Source: Bacilli bacterium (GTDB taxonomy: Bacteria > Bacillota_I > Bacilli_A > RF39 > UBA660). Taken from it: 47,691 nt of DNA. Location: positions 1 to 47,691 of the forward strand of contig JAFWHR010000009.1 of NCBI GenBank assembly GCA_017511945.1. Reading direction: 5' to 3'. The translations under genes and the position numbers were made by a program. Position 1 is the first letter of the stretch, and every line of letters starts with the position of its first letter. This document shows, in pieces, positions 24,358 to 33,580 of the stretch. The notes below the pieces were generated by a model. The model was not told the DNA's origin and did not search any database. It worked only from the letters and a program-made list of their open reading frames with translations.

Positions 24358-25230
24358 ATGAAAAATTGTGAATTAAAAAAAATGTTAAGAAATATATATA
24401 GAAATGTTTTAAAATTATTACCTGCTAAAATTGTTATGAATATTCAAAATGTTAGAGGCTATCATAAATTAATAAATTTTAATAATCCGCGTTATTTTGG
24501 CGAAAAAATTCAATGGTTAAAAATGTATGGTAACTTGGAAAAATATGAATCATATGTTGATAAGTATAAAGTTAGAGAATATATAAAAGATAAAATTGGA
24601 GAAGAATATTTAATTCCTCTTATCGGGGTTTATGATAGTCAAGATTTAATACAATATGATGAGTTGCCAAATCAATTTGTTTTGAAACTTAATAATGGTT
24701 CTGGATATAATTTAATTGTAAAAGATAAGAATAAAATTAATTATAAAAAAACTAATAAAGTGCTGAAAAAATGGTTAAAAGATAATTACTATAAAATAAA
24801 CAAAGAACCGCAGTATAGAAACATTAAAAATAAAATTATGTGCGAAAAGTATATTACTAATTGCAAAGGATTATTAAATGATTATAAATTTTTTTGTTTT
24901 GATGGGGAAGTTAAATATATAGAGGTGGATTTCGATAGATTTGAAGAACATAAAATGAATTTTTATGATGTAAATTGGAATTTGCAAACTTTTAAAAAGG
25001 GAAAATATGGCATTTATAAAGGAGAAAATAATAAACCTAAAAATTTTAATGAAATGATTGATATTTGTAGAATTCTAAGTAAAAACTTCCAATTCGTAAG
25101 GGTAGATTTGTATAATGTTGATGGAAAAATATATTTTGGAGAATTAACGTTTACACCAGCAAGTGGATTAACACCATTTTATCCATTAACTAAAGATTTA
25201 GAAATTGCAGAACTAATTAAATTACAATGA
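24358..25230 (+). CDS. TupA-like ATP-grasp protein
   Basis: The 290-residue protein has the TupA-like pattern: NPRYFGEKIQWLKMYG, DKYKVREYIKDKIGEEYLIP, FVLKLNNGSGYN, NDYKFFCFDGEVKYIEVD and FGELTFTPASGLTPFYP. These ATP-grasp proteins occur in polysaccharide clusters; TupA itself is needed for teichuronopeptide made of glucuronic acid and glutamate. A peptide- or amide-forming ligation onto a uronic acid is therefore plausible here, with UDP-glucose dehydrogenase downstream, but not shown. Confidence 0.82.
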   Translation: MKNCELKKMLRNIYRNVLKLLPAKIVMNIQNVRGYHKLINFNNPRYFGEKIQWLKMYGNLEKYESYVDKYKVREYIKDKIGEEYLIPLIGVYDSQDLIQYDELPNQFVLKLNNGSGYNLIVKDKNKINYKKTNKVLKKWLKDNYYKINKEPQYRNIKNKIMCEKYITNCKGLLNDYKFFCFDGEVKYIEVDFDRFEEHKMNFYDVNWNLQTFKKGKYGIYKGENNKPKNFNEMIDICRILSKNFQFVRVDLYNVDGKIYFGELTFTPASGLTPFYPLTKDLEIAELIKLQ

Positions 25231-25242
25231 AAGGATTTTTAT

Positions 25243-26301
25243 GTGAAAAAGATAATTAAAAAAATTATAGATAAAATATATATAATAAAATGCAAAACCG
25301 CCGAAAGGAAAATGTTAAAATGTAGTAAAGGAAGATTAACTATTGATGAAAGAAAAAGAATAAATAAGTATAATAAAAAAATATGCATGATAATTAAGCC
25401 CCTATATAAAAAATGGGATAAATGTAAAATTGAATATTTTGTTTCAGATTATTATTATCAATCAAAAATTCTACCTAGGTTAAATAGTATTAACTATAAT
25501 AGTTTCGGTATGAGACATAAAAAGAGTTATTTTATGGATAAGAATTTTCAGGAAGTAATTGCAAAATCATTTATGTTTCCCAAAGCAATAATACGAAGAA
25601 TTAATGGAGATTATTATGATGAAAAATATAATGTAATAAGTGTTGCAGAGGCATTATCTAAACTTGAAAAATATGAAGAGGTTGTTTTTAAAAAATCTTT
25701 AGGTGAAAGCCATGGGAGAGGGGTTCATCTTGCTACAAAAATAGAATATAAAAATTTAATTGATAATTTTGACCGTAATTTTATTGTACAGGATAAAATA
25801 GAACAACATGTAATGTTGTCATCTTTTAACTCTTCTTCTGTTAATGTTATAAGAATAACATCTTTACATTTAGGTGACGAAATATATATATTAGGTTCAA
25901 CTTTAAGGGTTGGTGCACCTGGTTCATTTTGTGATCATGTAGGTTTTGATAATGAAAACCCAAGAATAATTGCAATAGATGACACTGGAAGACTATACGG
26001 GAATGTTATATCACCTGATGATTGTAAAATTCATAATGATATATTTGGAAAAAAGGCTGAAGGAATTATCCCAAAATATAACGAAATAATAGAAAAAATA
26101 AAAAGTAATCATTTAAAATTTCTACATCATAAAATAATTGGTTGGGACATTACAATTGATAAAGACGAAAACATTATATGTATAGAGTACAATACACTTG
26201 TTCCTGGAATTGTTCAAACGCAGATAGTTTGTGGTCCTGTTTTTTCAAAAATGTCAAGTAACGATACCACGTTACTTGAAGAAATATTAAAAAGTAAATA
26301 A
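25243..26301 (+). CDS. Sugar-transfer associated ATP-grasp protein
   Basis: A second ATP-grasp enzyme of a different family (ATPgrasp_ST-like): VVFKKSLGESHGRGVHLATK as nucleotide-binding segment, FIVQDKIEQHVMLSSFN, STLRVGAPGSFCDHVGFDNE, and IIGWDITIDKDENIICIEYN with the metal-binding acidic residues. 352 residues from a GTG at 25243 after AAAGGA. Members are found in capsule and exopolysaccharide clusters and presumably attach a carboxylate-linked substituent. Two distinct ATP-grasp genes in tandem suggest two ligation steps. Confidence 0.82.
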   Translation: MKKIIKKIIDKIYIIKCKTAERKMLKCSKGRLTIDERKRINKYNKKICMIIKPLYKKWDKCKIEYFVSDYYYQSKILPRLNSINYNSFGMRHKKSYFMDKNFQEVIAKSFMFPKAIIRRINGDYYDEKYNVISVAEALSKLEKYEEVVFKKSLGESHGRGVHLATKIEYKNLIDNFDRNFIVQDKIEQHVMLSSFNSSSVNVIRITSLHLGDEIYILGSTLRVGAPGSFCDHVGFDNENPRIIAIDDTGRLYGNVISPDDCKIHNDIFGKKAEGIIPKYNEIIEKIKSNHLKFLHHKIIGWDITIDKDENIICIEYNTLVPGIVQTQIVCGPVFSKMSSNDTTLLEEILKSK

Positions 26302-26335
26302 TACTTATATTAAGTTTCCTAAGGAGTTGAAAATA

Positions 26336-27121
26336 ATGAAGTTATGTGTTTTGGTATCAACTATGTTTTGCAATGATATAAAAAAACTAATTGACGATAT
26401 GAATATAAAAACTGATTGTATTGTTATAAATCAATGCAACATTAAAGAAGAAAAAAAAGAACAGTTAAATTATAAAAAACATTCAATTACATTAATTTCT
26501 ACTAATGATAGGGGCTTAAGTATGAGTAGAAATAAGGCATTAGCAAATGTTTCAAATAATATTGATATTATCATTTTTACTGATGATGACATTAGATTTA
26601 GTGATGATTATGAAAAAAAAGTGTTGGAAGTATATAATGATAAAAAGATTGATGGGTGTTCATTTAGTGTTATAAGATTAAATGGAAAAGTAAATAAAAA
26701 ATTATCTAAAGTTATTAATAAAATAACAATGTTTAGAGTATGTTCTGTTTCCATGAGTTTTAGATATGATTCTATTAAAAATATGCGTTTTGATACTGAT
26801 TTTGGGACAGGATCCGGGAAATATGTTTCGGGAGAAGAAAATATTTTTATTTGTGATTGTTTAAGCAGAAAATTAAAAATAGTTAGTAATAGTTATGTTT
26901 TGTGTAGAGAATGCAATGTTAGGAAGTCTACATGGTTTAATGGTGTTGATAAAAAGTATTTAAAATCAAGAGGTGCTTGTTTTGCTAGAATGTTTCCTTG
27001 TTTATATTGGCTTTTTATATTAGATTTTGCAGTTAGAAAAAGAAAAAAAAATATAGGAATTATTCAATCAATTAAATATATGTATGAGGGTAGTAGAGAA
27101 TACAAAAGGAGTAAAAAATGA
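26336..27121 (+). CDS. Glycosyltransferase family 2, divergent
   Basis: A GT2-like protein whose first strand (KLCVLVSTM) and the motifs RGLSMSRNKAL and IIFTDDDIRF (metal-binding DDD) are clear, although the usual NQTY segment is missing. A later GEENIFICDCLSRKLK corresponds to the acceptor-side acidic motif. 261 residues from the ATG at 26336, 9 bases after AAGGAG; the TTG at 26327 abuts that site. Its stop overlaps the next gene by 4 bases (ATGA). Confidence 0.8.
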   Translation: MKLCVLVSTMFCNDIKKLIDDMNIKTDCIVINQCNIKEEKKEQLNYKKHSITLISTNDRGLSMSRNKALANVSNNIDIIIFTDDDIRFSDDYEKKVLEVYNDKKIDGCSFSVIRLNGKVNKKLSKVINKITMFRVCSVSMSFRYDSIKNMRFDTDFGTGSGKYVSGEENIFICDCLSRKLKIVSNSYVLCRECNVRKSTWFNGVDKKYLKSRGACFARMFPCLYWLFILDFAVRKRKKNIGIIQSIKYMYEGSREYKRSKK

Positions 27122-27993
27122 ATTTGGAATTGGTTAGTGTAATAATCCCAACATATAAGACAAATCATAGTCTAAATCGTGCAATTGATTCAGTGTTAAA
27201 TCAAACATATAAAAATGTTGAAATAATTGTTGTAGATGATAATGGGCAGAATAGTAAATATAGAAAAATAACTGAGGATATAATGGAAAAATATAAAGAG
27301 AAAAAAAATATATCATTTATTTTTCATGAAAAAAATAAAAATGGTAGTGCAGCAAGAAATACAGGAGTAAAAGAATCTAATGGGAAATATATTAGTTTTT
27401 TAGATGATGATGATTATTATTTAAAAGATAAAATCAAGAAAGAAATTGATTTTATTTGTAATAACAAATTGAAATTTTGTACTTGTTATTATTATAGAAA
27501 TAAACGTATTTATAAGTTCGATGAAAAAGACGATTATACTGAAGATGTATTTTATAATAAAGTAACTCCACAAACTTCATCTTTCTTGATTACAAAAAAG
27601 TTATTTAATGAATTAAAAGGCTTTGATGAATCATATTTTAGACATCAGGATTATGAATTTTTATTACGAGTTATGGAAAAAACAAAGGTTGGTGTTATAC
27701 CAGAACCGTTATATGTTATGAGTAATAATGGAGTTATAAATACTCCTAGTGGAAAAAAGTTAGAAGAAATCAAAAACAAATTTTTGAAAGACTTTAACTA
27801 TATTATAGTTAGTCGTAAATTAAATATGAAAAAGATTTATTCAAAAAATTATTCTACAGTTTTCTATTCATATTTAAAGAATAAGGATTTGAAAAATGCA
27901 AAAAGAATAGCAATAAAATATAACAGTTATTATTTTTGGGGGTATTTGATTAGAAGATTTTTAAAATCTATAGAATATAAAATGAGAGGTTGA
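27118..27993 (+). CDS. Glycosyltransferase family 2
   Basis: 291 residues with VSVIIPTYKTNHSLNRAIDS, VLNQTYKNVEIIVVDD, SAARNTGVKESNGKYISFLD and the DDDDYY metal-binding motif, then FRHQDYEFLLRVM as the acceptor-side motif. Coupled through ATGA overlaps with both neighbours, so it is part of the repeat-unit assembly operon. The donor sugar cannot be read from the sequence. Confidence 0.92.
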   Translation: MNLELVSVIIPTYKTNHSLNRAIDSVLNQTYKNVEIIVVDDNGQNSKYRKITEDIMEKYKEKKNISFIFHEKNKNGSAARNTGVKESNGKYISFLDDDDYYLKDKIKKEIDFICNNKLKFCTCYYYRNKRIYKFDEKDDYTEDVFYNKVTPQTSSFLITKKLFNELKGFDESYFRHQDYEFLLRVMEKTKVGVIPEPLYVMSNNGVINTPSGKKLEEIKNKFLKDFNYIIVSRKLNMKKIYSKNYSTVFYSYLKNKDLKNAKRIAIKYNSYYFWGYLIRRFLKSIEYKMRG

Positions 27994-27995
27994 AT

Positions 27996-29141
27996 ATGAA
28001 AAAAATAAGTGTCAATGAATTATTACTATCTTTGTACTTGATATTGTTTCCTAGTTTTAGTTATTTTTTTAAAAGTCAAGTATTAAATTATGTTTTCATA
28101 TGTGCAATAATTATTGCTTTTATTTTTAATAGTTTGTTAACTAATAAAAGAAATACAGAAAAAACTAAAATATCATTTACATTTATAAAAATAAATATAA
28201 TTACGCTATCTTTGTTTGCATTTACATTTGTTTTTTATAATAATGATATGTTAATTGATTATTTGGGAAAATATATAATATATGGTTTTTTAACAATGTT
28301 ATTATTTTCGAAAGTTGAAAATTATGATAAGGTTATACATTATTCTGCATTTTTACATTTAATATTATTTATTATCTCAATAATGGATCCATTTAATAAT
28401 TATAAAATTTATCAAGGATATATGTCTTTTGGCTTATTTTGCGCATTACCATGTTTCTTGTTATTTCATATTGAAGAAAATTATTATAAAAATAAAAAGT
28501 ACATAATTCCAGAGATTATTTCAATATTATTGTTGTTTTATTCTAATAGAAATACAATTTTAATTGCTATAGTTTTTGTTTTAATATTTGATTTAGTTAC
28601 AAAAAAGAGAAGTTTAAAAAAAATGGTGAAGTATTCATTATTATTAATTTTTACTTCCATAATAATTATGAACGCTGAAAGTATTTTGAACTATATTAGT
28701 AAAAAATTCCAATTAAATACTTATGCAATTACAGCAATTTTACAGTGGTTTCATGGAGAAACTACTGGACTTGCAGGAAGAGATATAATATGGGATAGAG
28801 CAATTAATGTGTTTACTTCTCATCCAATATTTGGAATTGGGATTGGAGGATATCATGCAAGGTATGGAGTTTACTGTCATAATTTATTTCTAGATATATT
28901 AGTTTCGACTGGAGTTTTGGGATTTATCTTGTTATTAATTTATTTATTTAAAAGTATAAAAATATATAAGTGTCTAAATAATAAAGTTTTTTTTGTTTTT
29001 ATATTTGTTATTGGTTTTTTGCCTCTTATGTTTAATAATTATTTTATGGCTTGGAAGTATTTTTGGATAGCAATTTATATGGTATTAAGTTATGAAAAAA
29101 AGGTGAAAGGAGAAATGAAAAAATGCGAGATGACGATTTGA
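27996..29141 (+). CDS. Wzy-type polysaccharide polymerase (O-antigen ligase family)
   Basis: The polytopic protein has about ten membrane helices and the Wzy_C-like external loop containing GLAGRDIIWDRAINVFTSHP, IFGIGIGGYHARYG and HNLFLDILVSTGVLGF. This is where Wzy and WaaL enzymes bind the glycan. It would join lipid-linked repeats on the outer membrane face. GAGAGGTTG precedes the ATG at 27996. 381 residues. The 3' end overlaps the next glycosyltransferase by 19 bases. Confidence 0.85.
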   Translation: MKKISVNELLLSLYLILFPSFSYFFKSQVLNYVFICAIIIAFIFNSLLTNKRNTEKTKISFTFIKINIITLSLFAFTFVFYNNDMLIDYLGKYIIYGFLTMLLFSKVENYDKVIHYSAFLHLILFIISIMDPFNNYKIYQGYMSFGLFCALPCFLLFHIEENYYKNKKYIIPEIISILLLFYSNRNTILIAIVFVLIFDLVTKKRSLKKMVKYSLLLIFTSIIIMNAESILNYISKKFQLNTYAITAILQWFHGETTGLAGRDIIWDRAINVFTSHPIFGIGIGGYHARYGVYCHNLFLDILVSTGVLGFILLLIYLFKSIKIYKCLNNKVFFVFIFVIGFLPLMFNNYFMAWKYFWIAIYMVLSYEKKVKGEMKKCEMTI

Positions 29142-30136
29142 TTTCTATTATTGTTCCTATGTATAATGTAGAAAAATATGTAGAGAAATGTTTGATGAGT
29201 CTCATCAAACAGACATATAAAAATATAAAAATATTAGCTATTAGTGATGGTTCATTAGATAAGTCCTATGAAATTGCTTTGGAAATTTCAAAAAAGGATA
29301 AAAGGATTGAGTGTATAAAAAAAGAAAATGGTGGGTATGGTTCTGTATTGGAATTTGCTATTAATAGAATAAATTCAAAATACTTTTTAATTTGTGATCC
29401 GGATGATTGGTTAGATGAAAAATGTATTGAAACATTATATATGGCAGCAAAAAAATATGATGCAGATATTGTCTGTGGGGATAAGTATTTTGTGTATAGT
29501 GATAATAGTGAAATATATCCTGTTTCTAATATGGATATAAATCATCCAATCGATATTAATAAGTTAATGAGTGGTGATGAAGCGAAAAAAATTGTATTAT
29601 TAAATACAACTCCTCATTCTAAAATGTTTAAAACGGAAATTGCTAAAAACATCATTTTTCCAAAAAAAGTAAATTATACAGATTTTTTACTCTTTACTGT
29701 TTGTTCTAATAGAGTTAATAAGTCATTTTATATAAATAAACCTTTAGCATATTATCTAGTGGATCGTGTAGGAAATTCTGTAGGAGATTATTCAAAAAAA
29801 GCATTTGATTCAAAAATAATTGTTTTCAATTCAACCGTGACCATATTAAAAAAAGAAAAATTCAATAATAACTATATATCTTTTAAGTTATATAATCAAA
29901 TTAGAAGTGTTATTATTCCCTTTGCTTCTAAAATGCCAAAAAGCGAAAAAGAAGATTGTATGAAAAAAATAATTAAATGTATAAATTTATTAAGTCCATA
30001 TAAGGATAAAGTATATAATTATCTTAAATTAGGAAGAGGCATTAAAAACATAATAAATATATTTATATTTATGTTATTATTTAATAGTTATCTTAACAAA
30101 GTAATAATTAAATTTCTATTTTTTATAAAAAAATAG
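29123..30136 (+). CDS. Glycosyltransferase family 2
   Basis: 337 residues. GT-A fold with ISIIVPMYNVEKYVEKCLMS, LIKQTYKNIKILAISDGS, CDPDDWLDE as the DxD region, and DIVCGDKYF. The C-terminal 30 residues (IINIFIFMLLFNSYLNKVII) are hydrophobic, suggesting membrane association. AAGGAG precedes the ATG, inside the end of the Wzy gene. Confidence 0.92.
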   Translation: MRDDDLISIIVPMYNVEKYVEKCLMSLIKQTYKNIKILAISDGSLDKSYEIALEISKKDKRIECIKKENGGYGSVLEFAINRINSKYFLICDPDDWLDEKCIETLYMAAKKYDADIVCGDKYFVYSDNSEIYPVSNMDINHPIDINKLMSGDEAKKIVLLNTTPHSKMFKTEIAKNIIFPKKVNYTDFLLFTVCSNRVNKSFYINKPLAYYLVDRVGNSVGDYSKKAFDSKIIVFNSTVTILKKEKFNNNYISFKLYNQIRSVIIPFASKMPKSEKEDCMKKIIKCINLLSPYKDKVYNYLKLGRGIKNIINIFIFMLLFNSYLNKVIIKFLFFIKK

Positions 30137-30155
30137 GTTAATAGGAGATGTAATA

Positions 30156-30860
30156 GTGAAAAATGTAATAAAAAAGATAATAAAAAGGTTATTATATCGT
30201 AATAAGTGTGATTCAAAACATTATATTAAATATTTACGTAGCAAAGGTGTTAAAGTTGGAGATGATACATATTTTTTTTCACCGCGAAGTACTTATGTTG
30301 ATACTGCAAATGGAATATTTATTGAGATTGGTGAAAAATGCAAAATAACGAAGGGTGTAAATATATTAGCACATGATTATAGTTATTCTGTATTAAGACC
30401 AGTTTATCATGATATACCAAAGAAAGCAGGCAAAACAGTTATAGGTAATAATGTCTTTATTGGTATAAATAGTATAATACTATTAAACGCTAAAATAGGT
30501 AACAATGTAATTATAGGGGCAGGGTCTGTAGTTAGCGGTGAAATCCCTGATAATGAGGTTTGGGGAGGTAATCCTGCAAGATTTATTTGCACATTGAAAG
30601 AGTATTATGAAAAATGTAAAAAAAGGTTTGAAGAAAATGCAGTAATTGTATTGAAAGAATTTAATAATAAAAAACATAGAGATCCATCCATTCAAGAAAT
30701 GCAATATTTTAGTCTATTGTTTTTAAATGATGAAGAAAAAGAGATGTCCATAAGCAGGATGTTATTTAATGGTGATGATAAGAAAGAAGTACTTGATGAC
30801 TGTATGAATATTAAAAACAAGTATAAAAGTTATGAAGAATTTAAAAGTAAGAATATTTAA
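30156..30860 (+). CDS. Left-handed beta-helix (hexapeptide) acetyltransferase
   Basis: 234 residues with hexapeptide repeats: KTVIGNNVFIGINSIILLNA, KIGNNVIIGAGSVVSGEIPD and the end motif VWGGNPARFI, as in maltose/galactoside O-acetyltransferases (LbH-MAT). It would add acetyl groups from acetyl-CoA to a sugar of the repeat unit. GTG start at 30156 after AGGAGATG. A helical C-terminal extension of about 75 residues (from about 150 on) is unusual for the family. Confidence 0.88.
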   Translation: MKNVIKKIIKRLLYRNKCDSKHYIKYLRSKGVKVGDDTYFFSPRSTYVDTANGIFIEIGEKCKITKGVNILAHDYSYSVLRPVYHDIPKKAGKTVIGNNVFIGINSIILLNAKIGNNVIIGAGSVVSGEIPDNEVWGGNPARFICTLKEYYEKCKKRFEENAVIVLKEFNNKKHRDPSIQEMQYFSLLFLNDEEKEMSISRMLFNGDDKKEVLDDCMNIKNKYKSYEEFKSKNI

Positions 30861-30889
30861 AAAGATTATAAAAGTAGGAGTTAGTTTAA

Positions 30890-31993
30890 GTGAAGTATGA
30901 TTATTTAATAGTAGGTGCAGGATTGTTTGGGGCAACATTTGCATACCAAGCAATGAAAAAAGGTAAAAAAGTTTTAGTTATTGATAAAAGAAATCATATA
31001 GGTGGTAATGTTTATACTGAAAATATTGAAGGAATTAATGTTCATAAATACGGCGCACATATATTTCACACTGATTATAAGGATGTGTGGGATTATGTTA
31101 ATTCTTTTGTAGAGTTTAATAGATATACAAATTGTCCAATTGCAAGATATAAAAATGAAATATATAATATGCCATTTAATATGAATACATTTTCAAAAAT
31201 ATGGAATGATGTTATAATACCTGATGATGCTTTAAGGCATATAAATGAAGAAAGAAATGAGATGGAAGGTATAGAACCATCTAATTTAGAAGAGCAGACT
31301 ATAAGTTTAGTTGGAAGAACAATATATGAAAAACTAATTAAAGGATATACTGAAAAGCAGTGGAATAGAGATTGTAAAGATTTACCAGCATTTATTATCA
31401 AAAGGTTACCTTTGAGATTTACATACGATAATAATTATTTTAATGATAGATATCAAGGTATTCCAATAGGGGGATATACAAAACTTGTTGAAAAAATGCT
31501 TGAAGGTATTGAAGTAAGACTTAATACTAATTATTTTGATAATAGAGAAGAGTTTAATAAATTAGCGAAAAAAATAGTTTATACAGGAATGATTGATGAA
31601 TACTTTGATTATAAATTTGGAAAACTTGAATATAGATCTTTAAGGTTTGATACAAAAGTATTAGATCAGGATAATTTTCAAGGAAATGCGGTTGTAAATT
31701 ATACGGGCAAAGAAGTAGATTATACAAGAGTAATCGAGCATAAGCATTTTGAAAATAATGAAAGCGGAAAAACTGTAATAACATATGAATATCCTGACGA
31801 TTGGACTAGTGACAAAGAGCCTTATTATGTTATTAATGATGAAAAAAACAATGAACTTGCTGACAAGTACAGAAAACTTGCTCAAAAAGAAAAAAATGTA
31901 ATATTTGGAGGTAGACTTGCTGAATATAAATACTATGATATGGATGATGTTATTAAGTCTGCATTAGAAATTTCTGAATTGGAAATCCATTAG
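30890..31993 (+). CDS. glf: UDP-galactopyranose mutase
   Basis: FAD enzyme that converts UDP-galactopyranose to UDP-galactofuranose. Seen: the Rossmann motif YLIVGAGLFGATFAYQAMKK, DKRNHIGGNVYT, the conserved HKYGAHIFHTD, GYTEKQWNRD and the C-terminal FGGRLAEYKYYDMDDVI. 367 residues is the normal length. The polysaccharide therefore probably contains galactofuranose. GTG start at 30890 after GTAGGAG. Confidence 0.95.
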   Translation: MKYDYLIVGAGLFGATFAYQAMKKGKKVLVIDKRNHIGGNVYTENIEGINVHKYGAHIFHTDYKDVWDYVNSFVEFNRYTNCPIARYKNEIYNMPFNMNTFSKIWNDVIIPDDALRHINEERNEMEGIEPSNLEEQTISLVGRTIYEKLIKGYTEKQWNRDCKDLPAFIIKRLPLRFTYDNNYFNDRYQGIPIGGYTKLVEKMLEGIEVRLNTNYFDNREEFNKLAKKIVYTGMIDEYFDYKFGKLEYRSLRFDTKVLDQDNFQGNAVVNYTGKEVDYTRVIEHKHFENNESGKTVITYEYPDDWTSDKEPYYVINDEKNNELADKYRKLAQKEKNVIFGGRLAEYKYYDMDDVIKSALEISELEIH

Positions 31994-32023
31994 TATAAAT
32001 TATACTGAAAGAAGTGATATATT

Positions 32024-33478
32024 ATGGCAAAAAAGAGTGTTGCAAAAAATTATATATTTAATTTATCATATCAGATATTGATAATGGTATTACCATTAAT
32101 AACCACACCATACTTATCAAGGGTACTTGGTGCAAAGAATATTGGAATATATAGTTATACTTTGTCTATAACTACATATTTTATATTGTTTGGATCTTTA
32201 GGTGTTGCTATGTATGGACAAAGAGAGATAGCATACCTTCAAGATAATAAAAGGGAAAGAACAAAAACTTTTTATGAAATATTATTAATGAGATTTATTA
32301 CTTTAGGAATATCCATGATAATTTTCTATTTTAGTTTTTGTATGCGTGGTGAATATAAGATTTATTATTTGATTTTGTTAGTTGAAATTGTAGCAAACAG
32401 TTTAGATATCAGTTGGTTTTTTCAGGGGATGGAAGAGTTTAAAAAAACTGTACTTAGAAATACAATTATTAGATTAGTGACTGTTTTTTCAATTTTTATT
32501 TTTGTAAAGAAACCAGATGATTTACCTTTTTATTTTGTTATTTATGTTGCATCAGATATATTAGGTAATTTATCTTTGTGGTTATACTTACCTAAATATA
32601 CTGAAAAAATTAAATTTAAAGAACTTAAAATTTTCAGACATTTAAAACCTACATTTTGGCTTTTTATACCGCAGGTTGCTACCCAAATATATACTGTTTT
32701 AGATAAAACGATGATTGGAAGTATGGTTGCTGACAAATCTGAAGTAGGATATTATGAACAGGCTCAAAAAATAGTTAAACTATTGATGACAATGGCTACT
32801 TCACTTGGAACAGTTATGATGCCTAGAATTGCCCATACTTATGCTAAAGGGGATAAAAAGAAATTAAAACAGTATATGAATAAATCTTTTGCTTTTATTA
32901 CTATTTTGGCTTTTCCTTTGATGTTTGGAATAAGTAGTGTTGTCAGTAGTTTTGTTCCAATGTTTTATGGAAGTGGCTATGATAAAGTAAAAATACTTAT
33001 TGCAATAATTAGTCCAATTATAGTTGCTATAGGACTTAGCAATGTGGTTGGAACTCAGTATTTACTTCCAACTAAACAGCAAGCAAAATATACTATATCT
33101 GTAACTATAGGAGCAATAGTAAACTTAATATTTAATCTTTTACTTATAAAAAGTTTAAAATCTATTGGAGCATCAATCTCTACAGTAATTGCTGAGTGTA
33201 CAGTTACAGGTTTACAATTTTATTTAGTAAGGGACCAAATAAAAGTAAAGGATGTTTTTAAGATTTCTTATAAATACATTATCGCATCAGTTGTTATGTT
33301 TATAATCAGTGTTTGTGTTGGCAGTTTAATTACTAATAATTTATTATCTATTTTAATTCAATTAGTTGTTTCAATAGTAGTTTATTTTGGAATACTTATA
33401 ATTATGAAAGATAAGTTTTTAAATGAAATAATAGAGGTATTTAAAAGTAAATTATTTTCTAAGAGAAGTAAAGTATAA
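32024..33478 (+). CDS. Wzx-type polysaccharide flippase
   Basis: Polytopic membrane protein of 484 residues, about 12-14 helices, MATE/PST superfamily. The N-terminal NYIFNLSYQILIMVLPLITT and PYLSRVLGAKNIGIYSYTLS are diagnostic of RfbX/Wzx flippases. It moves undecaprenyl-linked repeat units across the membrane for Wzy. GAAAGAAGTGAT precedes the ATG. It is the last gene of the contiguous cluster before a new promoter. Confidence 0.93.
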   Translation: MAKKSVAKNYIFNLSYQILIMVLPLITTPYLSRVLGAKNIGIYSYTLSITTYFILFGSLGVAMYGQREIAYLQDNKRERTKTFYEILLMRFITLGISMIIFYFSFCMRGEYKIYYLILLVEIVANSLDISWFFQGMEEFKKTVLRNTIIRLVTVFSIFIFVKKPDDLPFYFVIYVASDILGNLSLWLYLPKYTEKIKFKELKIFRHLKPTFWLFIPQVATQIYTVLDKTMIGSMVADKSEVGYYEQAQKIVKLLMTMATSLGTVMMPRIAHTYAKGDKKKLKQYMNKSFAFITILAFPLMFGISSVVSSFVPMFYGSGYDKVKILIAIISPIIVAIGLSNVVGTQYLLPTKQQAKYTISVTIGAIVNLIFNLLLIKSLKSIGASISTVIAECTVTGLQFYLVRDQIKVKDVFKISYKYIIASVVMFIISVCVGSLITNNLLSILIQLVVSIVVYFGILIIMKDKFLNEIIEVFKSKLFSKRSKV

Positions 33479-33500
33479 CAATATTTTAATTATAAAAGTG

Positions 33501-33529
33501 ATTACAAAAATGTCTAAAACTGATATAAT
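33501..33529 (+). promoter_or_regulatory. Promoter of the UDP-glucose dehydrogenase gene
   Basis: ATTACA (33501-33506), 17 bases, TATAAT (33524-33529) with a TGn extension at 33521-33523. Confidence 0.6.
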
Positions 33530-33580
33530 TGTGTAGTAAATTAGTTATAAAATGTTGTTTATAAATAGGAGGTTTGTTTT

